DNA of 64,000 nt from the NCBI RefSeq assembly GCF_022201045.2, contig NC_068558.1:44853001-44917000 (forward strand). The letters are read 5' to 3'. The position numbers and the translations under genes are program-made. Shown here in pieces: positions 1 through 11,789 of this stretch; position 1 is the first letter of the stretch, and each line of letters starts with the position of its first letter. The notes beneath the pieces were generated by a model. The model was given only the letters and a program-made list of their open reading frames with translations, was not told the DNA's origin and did no database searches. This DNA is from Citrus sinensis (lineage: Eukaryota > Streptophyta > Magnoliopsida > Sapindales > Rutaceae).

Positions 1-553
1 CAGAACAAAACGGTTTCCATTTTTCTTTTTCGTTGTCTTGGAAAACGAATACGGAAAAGACACAATAAAACTTAACGTGGACGATTTTTTCCCGTATCTC
101 TTTTTTTGGATACGAAAACAAGCTCATATTTACTCAAAAAGCTTCACTTTCTGTTATTATGTGATCATACGTTGTGTCATTCAGTCTGCCTTGCACTCAA
201 GTCTAATCCACTCGGTTTATATCGTGGGCATTCAACTTTACATCCTGAAAAACTGGAGAAATCATAACAGGCTTCACAGAGATGAGATATATTGAGCGGT
301 TGATAATTTCTCTGTTATTAGTTAATCGAAGACCCACACATGAAATATCAAGTAGTATGGTATAAAACCGAGCCATTGCGAGAAATTAATTAATGAAGAA
401 TAATGGATTAATTAATCCGTCTCCCATGATTTATATGTTCAGCTCTCAGTTTGGACGTAATTTCTGTCCTTTAATTTTGTCTTATACGGATCATGCCCCC
501 GCGCGGTATGTGTGTAACATATGCAGCTTAATTGGTGAATTAATTAATAATGA
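1..553. other. gene-free stretch 3' of the SWEET gene
   Basis: I see only short unsupported reading frames. The part next to 554 must contain the 3' UTR of the leftward SWEET gene. No recognisable repeat or RNA gene was seen. Confidence 0.5.
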
Positions 554-1901
554 TCAGGCGGTGTGGTTGATTTGATTTGTCTCAACGGCTTTGATTTCAA
601 CTTCTCCATTAGAACTGTCGTGACGGTGATGATGATTGCAACAAGGATCAGCTGCGCCAGTGTTATTTGATTCCTCTCTGTCTTTTGGATCAACCACTGC
701 CGCTGCCACCGGCAATATCTCGCTATTTCTTCTTGTCCTGTAGGCGAGGTAGAGGATCATCTGTGTCGCTCCAAAGGCCATTCCCAGAATGTTCGGTGTC
801 TAAATAACAAACGATTAGTGAATGTTATTGATCATAATTAAAATGTTTTAGCTAGCGAGCTAGCTTAGATTAGTCTAAACTAAATTAATGGGATAAATAA
901 AAGGGTCATTGTGACTTACTGCAATGTAATAATCCTTTATTGAAAGGCCATAAAGCAGCCACATTCCAGCACAAATTGTCAAGCAGCATGAGAGTGAAAA
1001 TGGCATGTACTCTACGCTCTTCGTCCTTATCACTTGCCTCTGCACACAATCAACATTTCTTTCTCTTTTAAACCCAAAAAAAAAAAAAAAAAAACAAAAA
1101 CAACAACGCTTAGTTATTACTTAATTAGCAGACAATTTTACTCATGTAATTTCATTAATTAATTAAAGTTGGTGTAGGACGGCTGGAGGTAACACATACA
1201 ATGATACTAAGAGGAGCCGCAAAAACACAGACAGAGAAAACAGCACAGATCCATCCAACGATGGTAAGCCGCTGATCAGAGCTCTTTGAGAGTAGGTATG
1301 TGAGGAGTACAATCAATCCCAACGCCCCAATGTTGAACAAGATTAGCAGCTTTGTTGTGTAAATCTGCAATTAAATTAACTTTATTATTATTAGTTAAAA
1401 TTTTCAACATGGTAGGTATAGATTAATGTGAGAGGAAATACGACGATACCTTGGCAGTTTTGGTTGCGTAAATCATGAAGAATAGGAGGTACAGGGATTC
1501 AATGATGTAGCCAATGCCGTTGATTGTTATGAGCATAAATGCATTGCTACCCTTGAGAGAGGCATAATAGAGCAGCAACATGGCACTGAACAATGCAACG
1601 GAATATGGGATCGATTGGAACCCTTGTGTTGATTTTTTCTTGAATATCCTGTAGAACGTTGGCCTGCATGCAGGATCGGGATTCATTCATCATATATATG
1701 TGTGTGTATGTTTTAAAGTAACAAAGGAAATTCTTAGTAGAAATTAAGAAAAGAGAAATCTGAACAAAAAAGATCAATAATGAAGAGTGAGGCGATCGAG
1801 ACTGATCAGAGAGCTTACAATGGTGCCAGATAGACAAGAAATGACACAATGTTACCGAGAAGGCCAAAAATGATAACAGAGTGAGGTCCAAGGATTGCCA
1901 T
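554..1901 (-). CDS. SWEET sugar transporter (MtN3/saliva family), clade III-like
   Basis: Bidirectional uniporter-type sugar carrier with seven membrane helices, probably plasma membrane. Coding exons (minus): 1819-1901, 1450-1663, 1200-1364, 920-1039, 554-799. All junctions are GT-AG and the phases join to 275 residues, a normal SWEET length. The start is the ATG at 1901, giving MAILGPHS. Two MtN3 repeats (about residues 8-95 and 132-216) flank a linker helix. Conserved helix-breaking prolines are P27, P47, P150 and P167. The paired sugar-binding asparagines are N76 (ITIN) and N197 (TPN). The stretch R160-TKSVEYMPF is diagnostic. The hydrophilic tail of about 60 residues is His/Asp/Glu rich, as in clade III sucrose-type SWEETs. 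Odd points: Leu58 where family members usually have Trp, and Cys177 where AtSWEET13 has Ser. Family is certain; clade is inferred from motifs. Confidence 0.95.
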
Positions 1902-3011
1902 TGTTTATTTATTTGAAAATTAATAAGCTCTCTCTAGCTAGCTGCTGCGGTTGATTGCTCTTGCACTACAGAGAGCTTACAATGATATTTCCTTGTATTG
2001 ATTCAATGCTGTTATACACACACACACACCCTATTTTCTTGCTTATGCATTTTGCTTTCCTTTGGCTGTATGATGAGCTGGACCCATCCCAGTCCTAGCA
2101 TTTTTCTCATTTATAATTTCATGAATTGTAGTAGACAAAATAAAAACATTATTCATACTACAATGTTGTCATTTATATTATTTTGGTGTTTGCTTAGTGG
2201 GCAAATAAAGAGTTGTTTGTTTTAGGTATTAGCAAATGCAAACGAAGCTAGACCAAGGCCAGAGGCTTGATTTAAAACGTGATGGTGATGTAAATGAAAC
2301 CCCTTCCCTCTTTAACCACTCCTCGTTGCCGTCACATTCAAAACGGCCGCCCCATTCATGGTTCATACTTGACACATTCATGCATTCAAAACAAATGCCT
2401 TAATCTACGTCCCCTTGCATGAATCGTAGGGTAATCAAACCAAGCTACGAACAAATATAATGCTTCCAAAATGTTTGTTTTACTTTGAATACATAACATC
2501 AACATAAACTAAAGTGTTTGATGCCTTCAGTCACTTGATCGAGCGGTCTTTAAATAGTTTTATTTAATATAAATAAATAAATAATTATTTTTATTTTGAA
2601 TATAAAGTTTACCGATCACCTTCTTATTTAAACATAAGATCACAACTCATAATACCTCAATCTCAAGTATATATTTTTAATTTTTTTTTTTAATGAGAAA
2701 TGAATTCGGTATAAGTGGTACATTTATATACTAATTAAATAAAAGAGAAATGTTTGCCTAGATAGACCATTTTCCTTTATATATATTCTACATGTTGATC
2801 ATATATTAATTATTCTAGATCTTAAAAATATATAACCCTTTCCTTAGTTAATTGCCAATATCGGGCTGTGTAAATCGAAATAAGTATTATACAAAATATG
2901 TGGAAATTAAAATACTCTATATTCGCTTATCACTAGGTCAGAAAATACTAGTTTAACTTGTAAAAGCCCAACACACAACTGCTAGCCTGTTATTGTTATT
3001 AAAAGTATTGT
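1902..3011. other. SWEET upstream region
   Basis: AT-rich DNA 5' of the leftward SWEET start, so it holds that gene's promoter and 5' UTR. It carries a short CA run near 2017. No other coding or RNA feature could be supported. Confidence 0.5.
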
Positions 3012-3015
3012 GTAC

Positions 3016-3085
3016 GTCAGTCGGCCTTTGGCTAAGTTGTTAGGGTTGCTTGGAGGACGACAGTTCGAACCCCCATAAACGTAAT
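3016..3085 (+). mobile_element. tRNA-like SINE head (possible)
   Basis: A Pol III A-box-like TGGCTAAGTTG at 3029-3039 is followed 24 bases later by a B-box GTTCGAACCC at 3063-3072. The spacing fits a tRNA-derived SINE head, but it does not fold as an intact tRNA. No poly-A tail or target duplication was found, so the 3' limit is unknown. It is a different sequence from the SINE family at 27.5 and 49.5 kb. Confidence 0.35.
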
Positions 3086-3139
3086 GTAGACATATTTCAT
3101 TATTTAATTATAATGTATAATTGAGTGAAAGTAGTATTC

Positions 3140-3775
3140 TTCCTTATCCAAATATGAGTGGAGTAGATATCCTTTGAATATTAGTAAGGGTTAAAAATTT
3201 GGGCAAAACTCTATAAGCATTGATATAAATTGGTCATAGTAATAGTTTAATTTATAAATATCAGTTATAATTTCATGTAATATGAGTTGTAGAAGTAGAC
3301 ATCCCTCAAATATTAGTGAATGTTAAAAATCTAGGCAGAGCTCTATAAGCATTGATGTAAGTTGGTTAGACATTCTTCGAATATTAGTAAGGGTTAAAAA
3401 TTTTGATAGAGCTCTATAAACATTGATGTAAGTTGGTCCTAGTAATAGTATGATTTGTAAATATCAGTTATAATATTATGTAATATGAGTTGTAGAAGTA
3501 GAATATTAGTGAGGGGTTAAAAATTTGGATTCCGTAGAAATAGACATCTCTCGAAGATTAGTAGGGGTTAAAAATCTGGGAAGAGCTCCATAAATATTGA
3601 TGTAAGTTGGTCTCAGTAATAATTTAATTTGTAAATATCAGTTATAATCTCATATAATATGAATTGTAGTTTGAGTAATACTCTCATGAAATCATCCAGT
3701 AATAGTCTGATTTGTAAATATCAGTTATAATCTCATATAATATGAGTTGTAATTTGAGCAATAGTCTCATATAAT
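3140..3775. repeat. diverged tandem repeat
   Basis: The phrases AAATATCAGTTATAAT, TAATATGAGTTGTAGAAGTAG, GGGTTAAAAAT and AAGCATTGATGTAAGTTGG recur in the same order. AAATATCAGTTATAAT appears near 3256, 3457, 3627 and 3717, so unit length varies from about 90 to 200 bases. No coding potential. It lies just after the SINE-like head and may be part of the same insertion. Confidence 0.7.
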
Positions 3776-5167
3776 AATAATAATAAAAAAGATATTGTGT
3801 AGGATTTTACTTTCAGTAAACTAGTGGAGAAAATGCATAATTTTCTTAAACAATCAAGTTTTAGGTACTCTTAGCTCAAGTGTATCCGTTTAAATGATAT
3901 TTCAAAAGTGAAAGGGCCTGTTTGATAGCGCAATTGCCCCAAACGCTCCCGAAGTCTTTTTAAATTTCAATTGTTTTCAGCCACACATTGCAGTGTTAGA
4001 ACTAAAAGTGGCAAACAAAATTTAGTCAAGAAAATGAGTCGGTTATGTTCTGGTGTGTTACTGTATTCTTCTCAATTAATTATACAAGAGTAAATTAATA
4101 CTGATGTGATAATAATCTAACATTTATTTCCTTCTCAGAGTTTGGTTGTGTAGTAATTTCAGTCAACCACAAAATCTAATTAATTGCTGGAATCACGTTT
4201 GCTATGGACAAAATTACACATGAAATTAAGGGTTGTATTAAATTTCAGTGTTTGGCAGTTGACCTAATTGCTTATGAAAATGCTTTAACCTTTGTATATC
4301 AATCACGGTACCGTCACTCACTGGTTGGTTGCCATTAAGATTTAGGGTTGCATAACTACATTGGAATTAGAATAGAAAGCGACTTATCAACTTCTGATTA
4401 ACTAAGTACATGTTAATTATGAGAAAGTCTCTGGTGTTATCAAGACTGCCGCATTATCATAACATCATGCATCTATTTATTACTGAATTTTAATTTTAAA
4501 AATCAGCAAAACATACATTGTCTATGTATTTCCAAAATGCGCTCTCTTTTGTTAACTTCAAATCCAGTGCTAAGTTTGCATTATATATATGAATCTGGTC
4601 AGTACATATCCTTTTATTGACAACCAATCACTGACAACTAGCAGTATTTGCTCATATCAGTAGGGCCATGTCGAAGTCTGCAAAATCTTTTTGGTGCTGC
4701 CATTACCGCATCATCATACTAGAATGAAATTACTAATGCAGCAAACCACCACATGTATGCAATATTAATCCTCTTCAAATTCATTTCTTTTTTTGAGAAG
4801 TATAATGGACCTTCTTTTGCATGACAATTTTGGATGTACTAATCTGACAATTAAACTTTAGTATAATTTCCACCCCCGTGTTATTTTTCCCCACGCTCTG
4901 TGGCTTAAATAGTATTTGTGATGATGTGAAGCAATTTCAAATTGCCCCCAACAACCTGTAATATTTAAATGTAGTACCTTCAGCAGCAAATGCAAACTCG
5001 AGTGTTATTTAATACGCATTCCATATGCAGCAATTACCTTCAATGCTCCTCCAACTCCCCCACTTCAAAACCCATCTACTCACTCAAACACAGTCACTTA
5101 CTTCACCCATTAACCGATCTTTCTTCTCAACTTAAGCTGGCTAGGTTGCTAACTTGCTATTGCCACA
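3776..5167. other. gene-free stretch and CASP-like upstream region
   Basis: AT-rich spacer. The last few hundred bases must hold the promoter and 5' UTR of the CASP-like gene. The reading frame from 4990 overlaps the true start in another frame and is not supported. Confidence 0.5.
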
Positions 5168-6155
5168 ATGGGGAGCCAGTACAAACCCAGCAACATGGAC
5201 GGAGTTGCAACTGTAAGCAATGTGAAAGTTGTGGAGAGCTCAAAGAGAGTAATGTTCAAATCCAGTGATGTTATGCTACGTATTCTGGGATTCTCCCTCA
5301 CATTCATTGCTGCGATTGTTGTTGGTGTTGATAAGGAGACTCAGATTATTTCTTTTACTCTTGCCGAAACCATGCCCTCTGTGCAAGTTTCTGTCACTGC
5401 TAAGTGGCAATTTATGTCTGCTTTTGTGTAAGTTCTCTTAACTAACTTTCTTTATTATTTTTTCTTATTCTTGTATGTTATACAAGTTGATCATGGTGCA
5501 TTGGAGATCATCTTGTAACAATAGGGTTTTGTTCTTGGTAAATAAAATATCCAAGTTTTGATCCTTAATCCCTTCATCATTTTCTTCTTTGGCTCCCTCT
5601 GGTATTGTTTGCTGCGCCTTCTAAGCCACAGCTGCTGTAGAATGGAGTCTTTAAATGTAAAAAAAAAATAGTAATGTACATTTGACAGCTTGTACTGCAA
5701 AATCTAAGCTGAAAGTGTTTGCCAAACACATTGGCAGAGCATTAGTTTCCTCTGTATTATTATGACTTTTTTTTTTCCAAGGCCTGATATTTTCTCCATC
5801 TAATAAATTTCCTAGGTACTTCCTAGTATCAAATGCTATAGCAAGTTCATACGCAGCATTATCTTTGGCATTTACCTTGGCAATCACGAGATTCCACAAC
5901 AACGCAGCTTTGGGACTCATCATGTTAGATTTAATCACCATGGGGCTGCTGTTCTCGGCCAATGGAGCAGCCATGGCTATCGGAATGATCGGTCTTAAGG
6001 GGAACTCACATGTTCACTGGAATAAGGTTTGCAATGTGTTTGGTGGCTTCTGCCGGAATTTCACCGCTGCTCTGGTCTTATCCATACTTGGATCGTTTGC
6101 CTTTCTGTTTTTGGTAGCAGTTGCTATTCTTAACCTCCACAAAAGATCTCAGTAG
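5168..6155 (+). CDS. CASP-like protein, CASPL1E type
   Basis: Four-helix membrane protein of the CASP/MARVEL-related family. Founding members scaffold the Casparian strip membrane domain; CASP-like members sit in the plasma membrane of many cell types. Exons 5168-5427 and 5816-6155 join (GT|G, donor GTAAGT, acceptor CCTAG) into 199 residues, the usual length. Helices lie at about residues 37-54, 84-112, 120-146 and 168-193. The family's conserved charged residues are present: Arg38 in helix 1 and Asp125 in helix 3. The first extracellular loop has the CASPL1E-like run GVDKET, and the second half has GNSHVHWNKVCNVFG. Both termini are cytosolic by family topology. The ATG at 5168 is the first in the frame. 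No anomalies seen. Confidence 0.93.
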
Positions 6156-7854
6156 ACGAATTTAAAGCGAACTCCAGATTTATATATATAATAATATTAT
6201 TGTGTGTGTATTTTTAATCATTTATGGGTTAAGGCTTGTTGTAGCTGAACGAACGATGATGAATCAGGGATATAATAGTATACCAGGTGGATTGTGAGTG
6301 CACGACTAGTAATTAATGCTCATTTGCTTTGTAGTAAATTTTAAGTCAATATGGTTGGGTACCTGCATTCCATATCAAAAAAAAGCAAAAAGAAAAAAAA
6401 AAGTTGCTTACCTTTACTTGTGGCTTTTATCAAATGAATTGGTTCCAATTCCTGAATGCATTTTTCACCTCACAGCTAGGAATTATATTCAGAATTGAAT
6501 CTATCTTCTGTAAAAGCCTTTTAGTTTCAATTGGCATAGGGTTAACTTATCAGGCTTTAAATTTCATTTAATCTAAAAGTTATCTTTTTTAGGAAGGTAA
6601 CAAAGACATACATTAGCAAGCATTATGGATGGATATGGATACAATCCTAGCTCAGAGCCGAAAAGCAAAAGAAAACTCTCATTTCTTTATTTTCTCACAA
6701 AACGAGCGAATTCTCCAGCGGAACTAGAAGATCAGATCAGCAACACTATCACGAATAAGTTATATGGGGCAAAATGGGACATATAATATTGGGAAGGAGA
6801 GGTTAATAAATCTCCCTTCCTGAGCGCATCCCAGCACAGGCATAAAATCTGGGTTGGCCTGCGTTCACAGTCCAACCAAAACCCTGATGAAAGAAAATTC
6901 AGTATTATTGAGGATTTCAGTAAATTGTAAGCCACCAATTATACTAGCAAAGTAACAGGATTTCCCATGACAAGCATCTTTCGCATACTCTGCCATGCAG
7001 AAACAAGCGGTGCAATGCATTTGTCAGTATACCACAGATTGTGGTCTTTTTCACAATGCAGGTGATAAAGAAGTAGTAGCTAACTAGATATATATAATTG
7101 CTCTTGTAAATGAGTATCCGCTGAGGGAAGTCAAAGTAATGATGAATTATTAAACAAAGGGTGGTTAAAACACCGGATCCAACTGAGATATGGGAAAATA
7201 GGACCACCTTCAGATACGGAACCCACAGAGACTATGGAACCTCTTATACAAGAGGAATTATTATAATCCAATTAAAGCTTAAATAGATAGAAAATTAGGA
7301 AACTATTAGAATAAATGCAAAAATTTTAGGAATTTTCCTAGCGTTCATTGTGAGTTTGGAGTAGCATAAAAGAGAAAAGCCAAACTGAGTCATAACTTCA
7401 AGGAATTAACTCTTCAATGGACATAAGTGACAATAATTCCAAGCATTGTGGGCATAGTCTAAATCCGTATCAATTGATTAACTTAAATCCCCAACCTGCT
7501 GCTGCCATTGAACTTTTTCAACAGTTCCCAAGTTAATTGTTCATTAGATCTTATCTCAAGCCATACCTTGGCTGTCTGGCTATTTATATTTCTGTATGTA
7601 ACAAACACACAAATAACCAATAAATTTCACATTTTCTGCTCAAGAATGAATCCACAAAGAATGAATCCACATTCTTTCACACTACAAAACACAAATATAA
7701 TCCTATTATTGGCAACGAAGACTATACGATACATGAGAAAGAACTAAATACACCTAAGAAGAGTTTTTAACCCCCCCCCCCCCCCCCCCCCCAAAAATAA
7801 TCAGACATACATTAGCAGCCAAAGAAATTCTCAATCACAACTGCTTACCAGCAT
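6156..7854. other. convergent 3' spacer
   Basis: Lies between the CASP-like gene and the leftward CONSTANS-like gene, so it contains both 3' UTRs. Apart from the C homopolymer at 7771-7792 I see no repeat, and the short frames here are not convincing genes. Confidence 0.5.
7771..7792. repeat. 22-base C homopolymer
   Basis: An uninterrupted run of 22 C, about 60 bases beyond the stop codon of the CONSTANS-like gene. On the transcribed sense strand it reads as a G run, so it may fall in that gene's 3' UTR. Confidence 0.95.
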
Positions 7855-10010
7855 TTAATGATCAATCTTAGCAAAACGTCCCTTAATTCTTGTCCTGCTT
7901 TCAGCCCGAACCTTCCTAGACTCATATCTGACGTGCTTATCATACCTGTTATCCTCCACATAAGTATCCATGATAAGACCAACGGCAATTGAAATATATG
8001 TATGAATCATCAGGAAAACACATTTAAGTACCAGAAAATTTGTTAAGAAATCATACACATCTTGGAAATTTTGGAATGTATAAAAGCAACTATTTTTCCA
8101 TAATTCTTTGATTTTTAAAAGTGGGTAACTGGAAGGCAATGGCTCAAAGGGTTTAGGTGTTGTCCTACCTCCTTGTTTTCTTTTTCTCCTTGTATCTTGA
8201 GAGAGCAGAATCTCTTTCCTGACTGTTTAACTCATGTACAGAAACTCTATGAAAAACTGATGACTTTTCAGTATTAGTGGGATGTTGTGATTGCCCTTCA
8301 CCGCCTTCATTGATGTTCTTCACAAATCCATCAGTGTCAAAATGTTTTTCAGGGACAATAAAACTTTCCTCCTTACAGCTTTTAAATAACGTCGAAGGAA
8401 GCTGATTTGCATGGTCAAAACTATCACCAAACCACTGAAGTGTACTGGCCTGCATAGGGGGAGGAATTAGAGCACGTAGAAAGCTCTCCAATACAGGTCT
8501 TATTGGAAGCAGTTCAAATTCAAGGTTTCAACATTTATGTATTAAAATTAACATCAAGAACAAAGCATGGAAAGCAGCTTTTACCTCGTAAGCAGGAAAT
8601 CTGTTTGGTTCTGCATCAAGTTCTGAACCTGTGTTCGTATTTCCTGGTTGCGAGATTGGTTCGGGTACTAATGAGTGAAAACCAACAATGGGTTCATCAA
8701 TATTTGCATTTTCATACTTAAAGTTGGGATCAAGCTTTGCAAGTTGACGAAGCTGATGAAGCATTTCTTCCTTGTGTTGGCCACCGGCAGCATTACGGTT
8801 CTGATTCAACAAGAATACCCTGAAGCAAGTCATAATCATAATAGAACATAGACAAGTTCACCAAATTCACTTCAAAGTAATCCATTACAAACAAGATAAA
8901 AGGCCTTAACCATTAAATGAAAATACAATAGACAATTGAGACATAAAATTAATTTGCTGCAACTAAACCTACCATCACTAATTTAAAGTCCTAGGAAAAA
9001 CATATACAGTGATGTGAAATTCATACCAGAACCTGATGAATCTCAAATCAAAGTCCATCAAACCCAGTAAAAGAACCTAAACATGATCACCAGCCTCCTT
9101 AGTGAAAAACACATACAGTGATGTGAAATTCGTACCAGAACTTGATGAATCTCAAATCAAAGTCCATCAAACTCAGTAAAAGAACCTAAACACGATCACC
9201 AATCTTCTTAGTGAATTAATAAAAACACAAATATAATCCTAGGAACACCCAAAACCCTAAATTACGGTTGGCAGTACAAAACAAAAGGCAAAATTAGAAT
9301 CCAAAATTTTTAGCTTTCAGATGCTATCATGGCAATTAGGAAAACATTCCTTCCATGACTTGAAATCTGGAACTTTTTGAAACATAAAATTAAATTTGAA
9401 TAAGTAATTAAAAAAGAAGAAGAAAAATACTTGCCTTAGGCAAAGGAGGCACGCCAATAGCTTGAAAATTGTGACCCGCGTTACTAGAAACGATCAAATC
9501 ATCAAGAGACACAAAATCTGGAGTTTCCCAAGCAAACAAGTCCGAAAAGCCATCACTATCAACGCCATCAAAATGACTATAGTTTCTAGTCTCATCATTC
9601 AAAAACAGAGCTTTACTATCCAAATCATCGAACCCAATTATTGCAAACATTTCATTCACTGATGGGCACCCACTAAAGGACTCAATGGGTCTACGATTAT
9701 GCACAGAAGAGACACGTAAGTTGCTCTGGCTGTGACTTTCCCAGTCACAGTTGGTGCACAAAACGGAGTGCTCTGTTTCGCAAAAGATGGAAGCAGGGGA
9801 AGCGTCACAGACATCACAGAGCTGCGAGCGAGAGTGCTTGGAGAAGAGCTGGTTTGTCGAGTGAACTTCCTTGTCACAAAATAAGCAAAGTTTGGCTGTG
9901 TCAGCTCTGCAGTACAAAACAGCCACTCTGTCGTTACAGTAATCGCAGAGACGCCCTTTTCTTTGGTCTTGTCTCTGCTCATGCTCTGTTGCTTGGGTAG
10001 CACCGGTCAT
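7855..10010 (-). CDS. CONSTANS-like B-box/CCT protein (COL9-15 group)
   Basis: Nuclear transcriptional regulator of the light and flowering-time BBX family. Coding exons (minus): 9435-10010, 8585-8800, 8169-8449, 7855-7945, giving 387 residues. B-box 1 begins at Cys22 (CDYC) and B-box 2 at Cys65 (CDVC), with paired Cys/His ligands through about 104. Then come NRRPIESFSGCPSVNE, an acidic middle, HKEEMLHQLRQLAKLDP and a CCT domain at about 343-385 (RYKEKKKTRRYDKHVRYESR). Intron 3 splits the CCT domain after the RR, as is common in COL genes. Closest match by memory is the COL13/14/15 type with a degenerate second B-box. The first intron has a GC donor (AAG|GCAAGT) and contains a 109-bp tandem duplication. 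Start ATG at 10010 gives a complete B-box. Confidence 0.93.
8996..9213. repeat. 109-bp tandem duplication in COL intron 1
   Basis: Two adjacent copies starting near 8996 and 9105 share phrases such as CAGTGATGTGAAATTC and TGAATCTCAAATCAAAGTCC at a constant offset of 109 bases, with few differences, so it looks young. It is wholly intronic. Confidence 0.9.
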
Positions 10011-10570
10011 TGCTTTCGTATAATTTTGTTGAGGGGTTTTGGTTTGCCCTTTTTTATTTTTTGGATAGAAGAAGGAGAGGAGTGTCTACATTCTAATCTT
10101 GTCGTTTCTTGCTGAGCAAGACACGAAGTCTCTTGAAGACCAAATTGATATTTTCGCTTGTTCTTTCTAATGAATGAAGAAAGTGATAGCTTTCACCTTT
10201 TTCTTACGAGCTTAAGACGCTGAAAAAAAAAACTCAGCAGTTACTTCTACTAATATTATTTATTCTCAACTAAGCTTGGAACCCGTTCATACTTTTACTA
10301 GAAACAAACAAAATAAGATTTAGAAATCAAATTACCTTCTTGACCTTGTGGTATTTATTTATTTATCATGTCCTGGCCACATCGCATTGAATGAAGAGCA
10401 CGTAGAATGAATTAATTGGTGCCGGGGTCCAGCCACCAACCGTTACGGCAGTTTTAACATATTGTTCTACCAGTCACAAGTTTTAAATTTACTCGCAGTT
10501 TTAGGGAAATAGAAGTGCAATTAAAAGTGCCCCAAAATCACGGTTCACAAACAGCACCGTAAGAAAAATT

Positions 10571-10808
10571 TGATGATGATGATGATGACGACAATGATGA
10601 TCGAAGGAAGTTGCTGGACAGCCGACTACGTTGCAGCAGCCTACCGCTTCCATACTGACGGCTCACGTGTGTCGTTAATTTTCACAAGTTTCCTGCTAAC
10701 GACCACAATCACCATCCAACAACTTCACCGTATGAAATCTCTCGATATTATGCCATTACATCATCACATCGTCATCATCATCATCATCATTATTATTATC
10801 ATTATTGT
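10571..10808. repeat. ATG/CAT/ATT trinucleotide microsatellites
   Basis: ATG-type repeats at about 10571-10605 and CAT then ATT repeats at about 10758-10808, some 550-800 bases upstream of the COL start. The reading frame across them is low complexity and not a gene. Confidence 0.85.
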
Positions 10809-11766
10809 TCTTTCGCTCAGCTCCCTCCACCCGTCATAGTTAGACTCATGGCAGACGGTCCGGATGTTGCATTTTCTAAAATATAATTTCTTTATATACA
10901 CTATATGGGGTATTAGTATTTTTATAATTTTTTATTCAATTAATTAATAAACTATATAATATATACAGAGAATCTAAATTTTAAAAAAGTGCAACATATT
11001 AAAAATAAATCATTTTGTTTCATATATTTAACTATCAATTTTAATATTGAAATGTTATGTGATTGTATGTGCACTCGAATAATACATACGTGACCATCGT
11101 GCGCACTCATCATATAACAAGATCCTATGCTTTCAAAATAATATTAGAAAAGGGAAAGCCTACGTAACGGAACACCTACCAACTCATCTCTCTTAAACAC
11201 ACTAACTCTTGAAAGAACATAAACAGATAAAATTAATTAACATTTCAGTCATGTTCCATAGAAATCACAACATGTATAATTAGCTGAAATTGCAATGAAC
11301 AAATAAATAAAAAAAAAAATAAAAGAAAACAAAAGGATACTTTGAAACACTAGAGCACTCTAGGCATCAGGTTGTTAGGAAAGCCCACAACCTGAACTGT
11401 TGGAAACTTGGCTCTATAGTCCATTAGTACATTGGTTATGCTCAAATCTATACATTTTTGTCAAGGTGATTATGGTGCTCAAATCTAAAGATACATTATG
11501 ATTTAATAATTTCCTCATCTACCTTGTTCCTTGTTGCCCTAGCTCCCAACCACTCAACCATTTAGGGTTGAGTTTCTTTGAACATTCTTTTATTCATGTT
11601 AGTGTGGAGCATTCAAATATTTGGAGACACAAAGGTAATTTGATGGGTGGACAAACTGTCGAAAATGCCTCCATGATGTCTTCAAAAGCTAACCCTTACT
11701 AAAATATGCTTTCTGAAGTCAACTATGCCTTTATCTACATTTTCCCAAAACTTAAACATGTATGAG

Positions 11767-11789
11767 ATATATATATATATATATATATA
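11767..11789. repeat. AT dinucleotide microsatellite
   Basis: Uninterrupted alternating A and T of about 23 bases. Confidence 0.9.
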
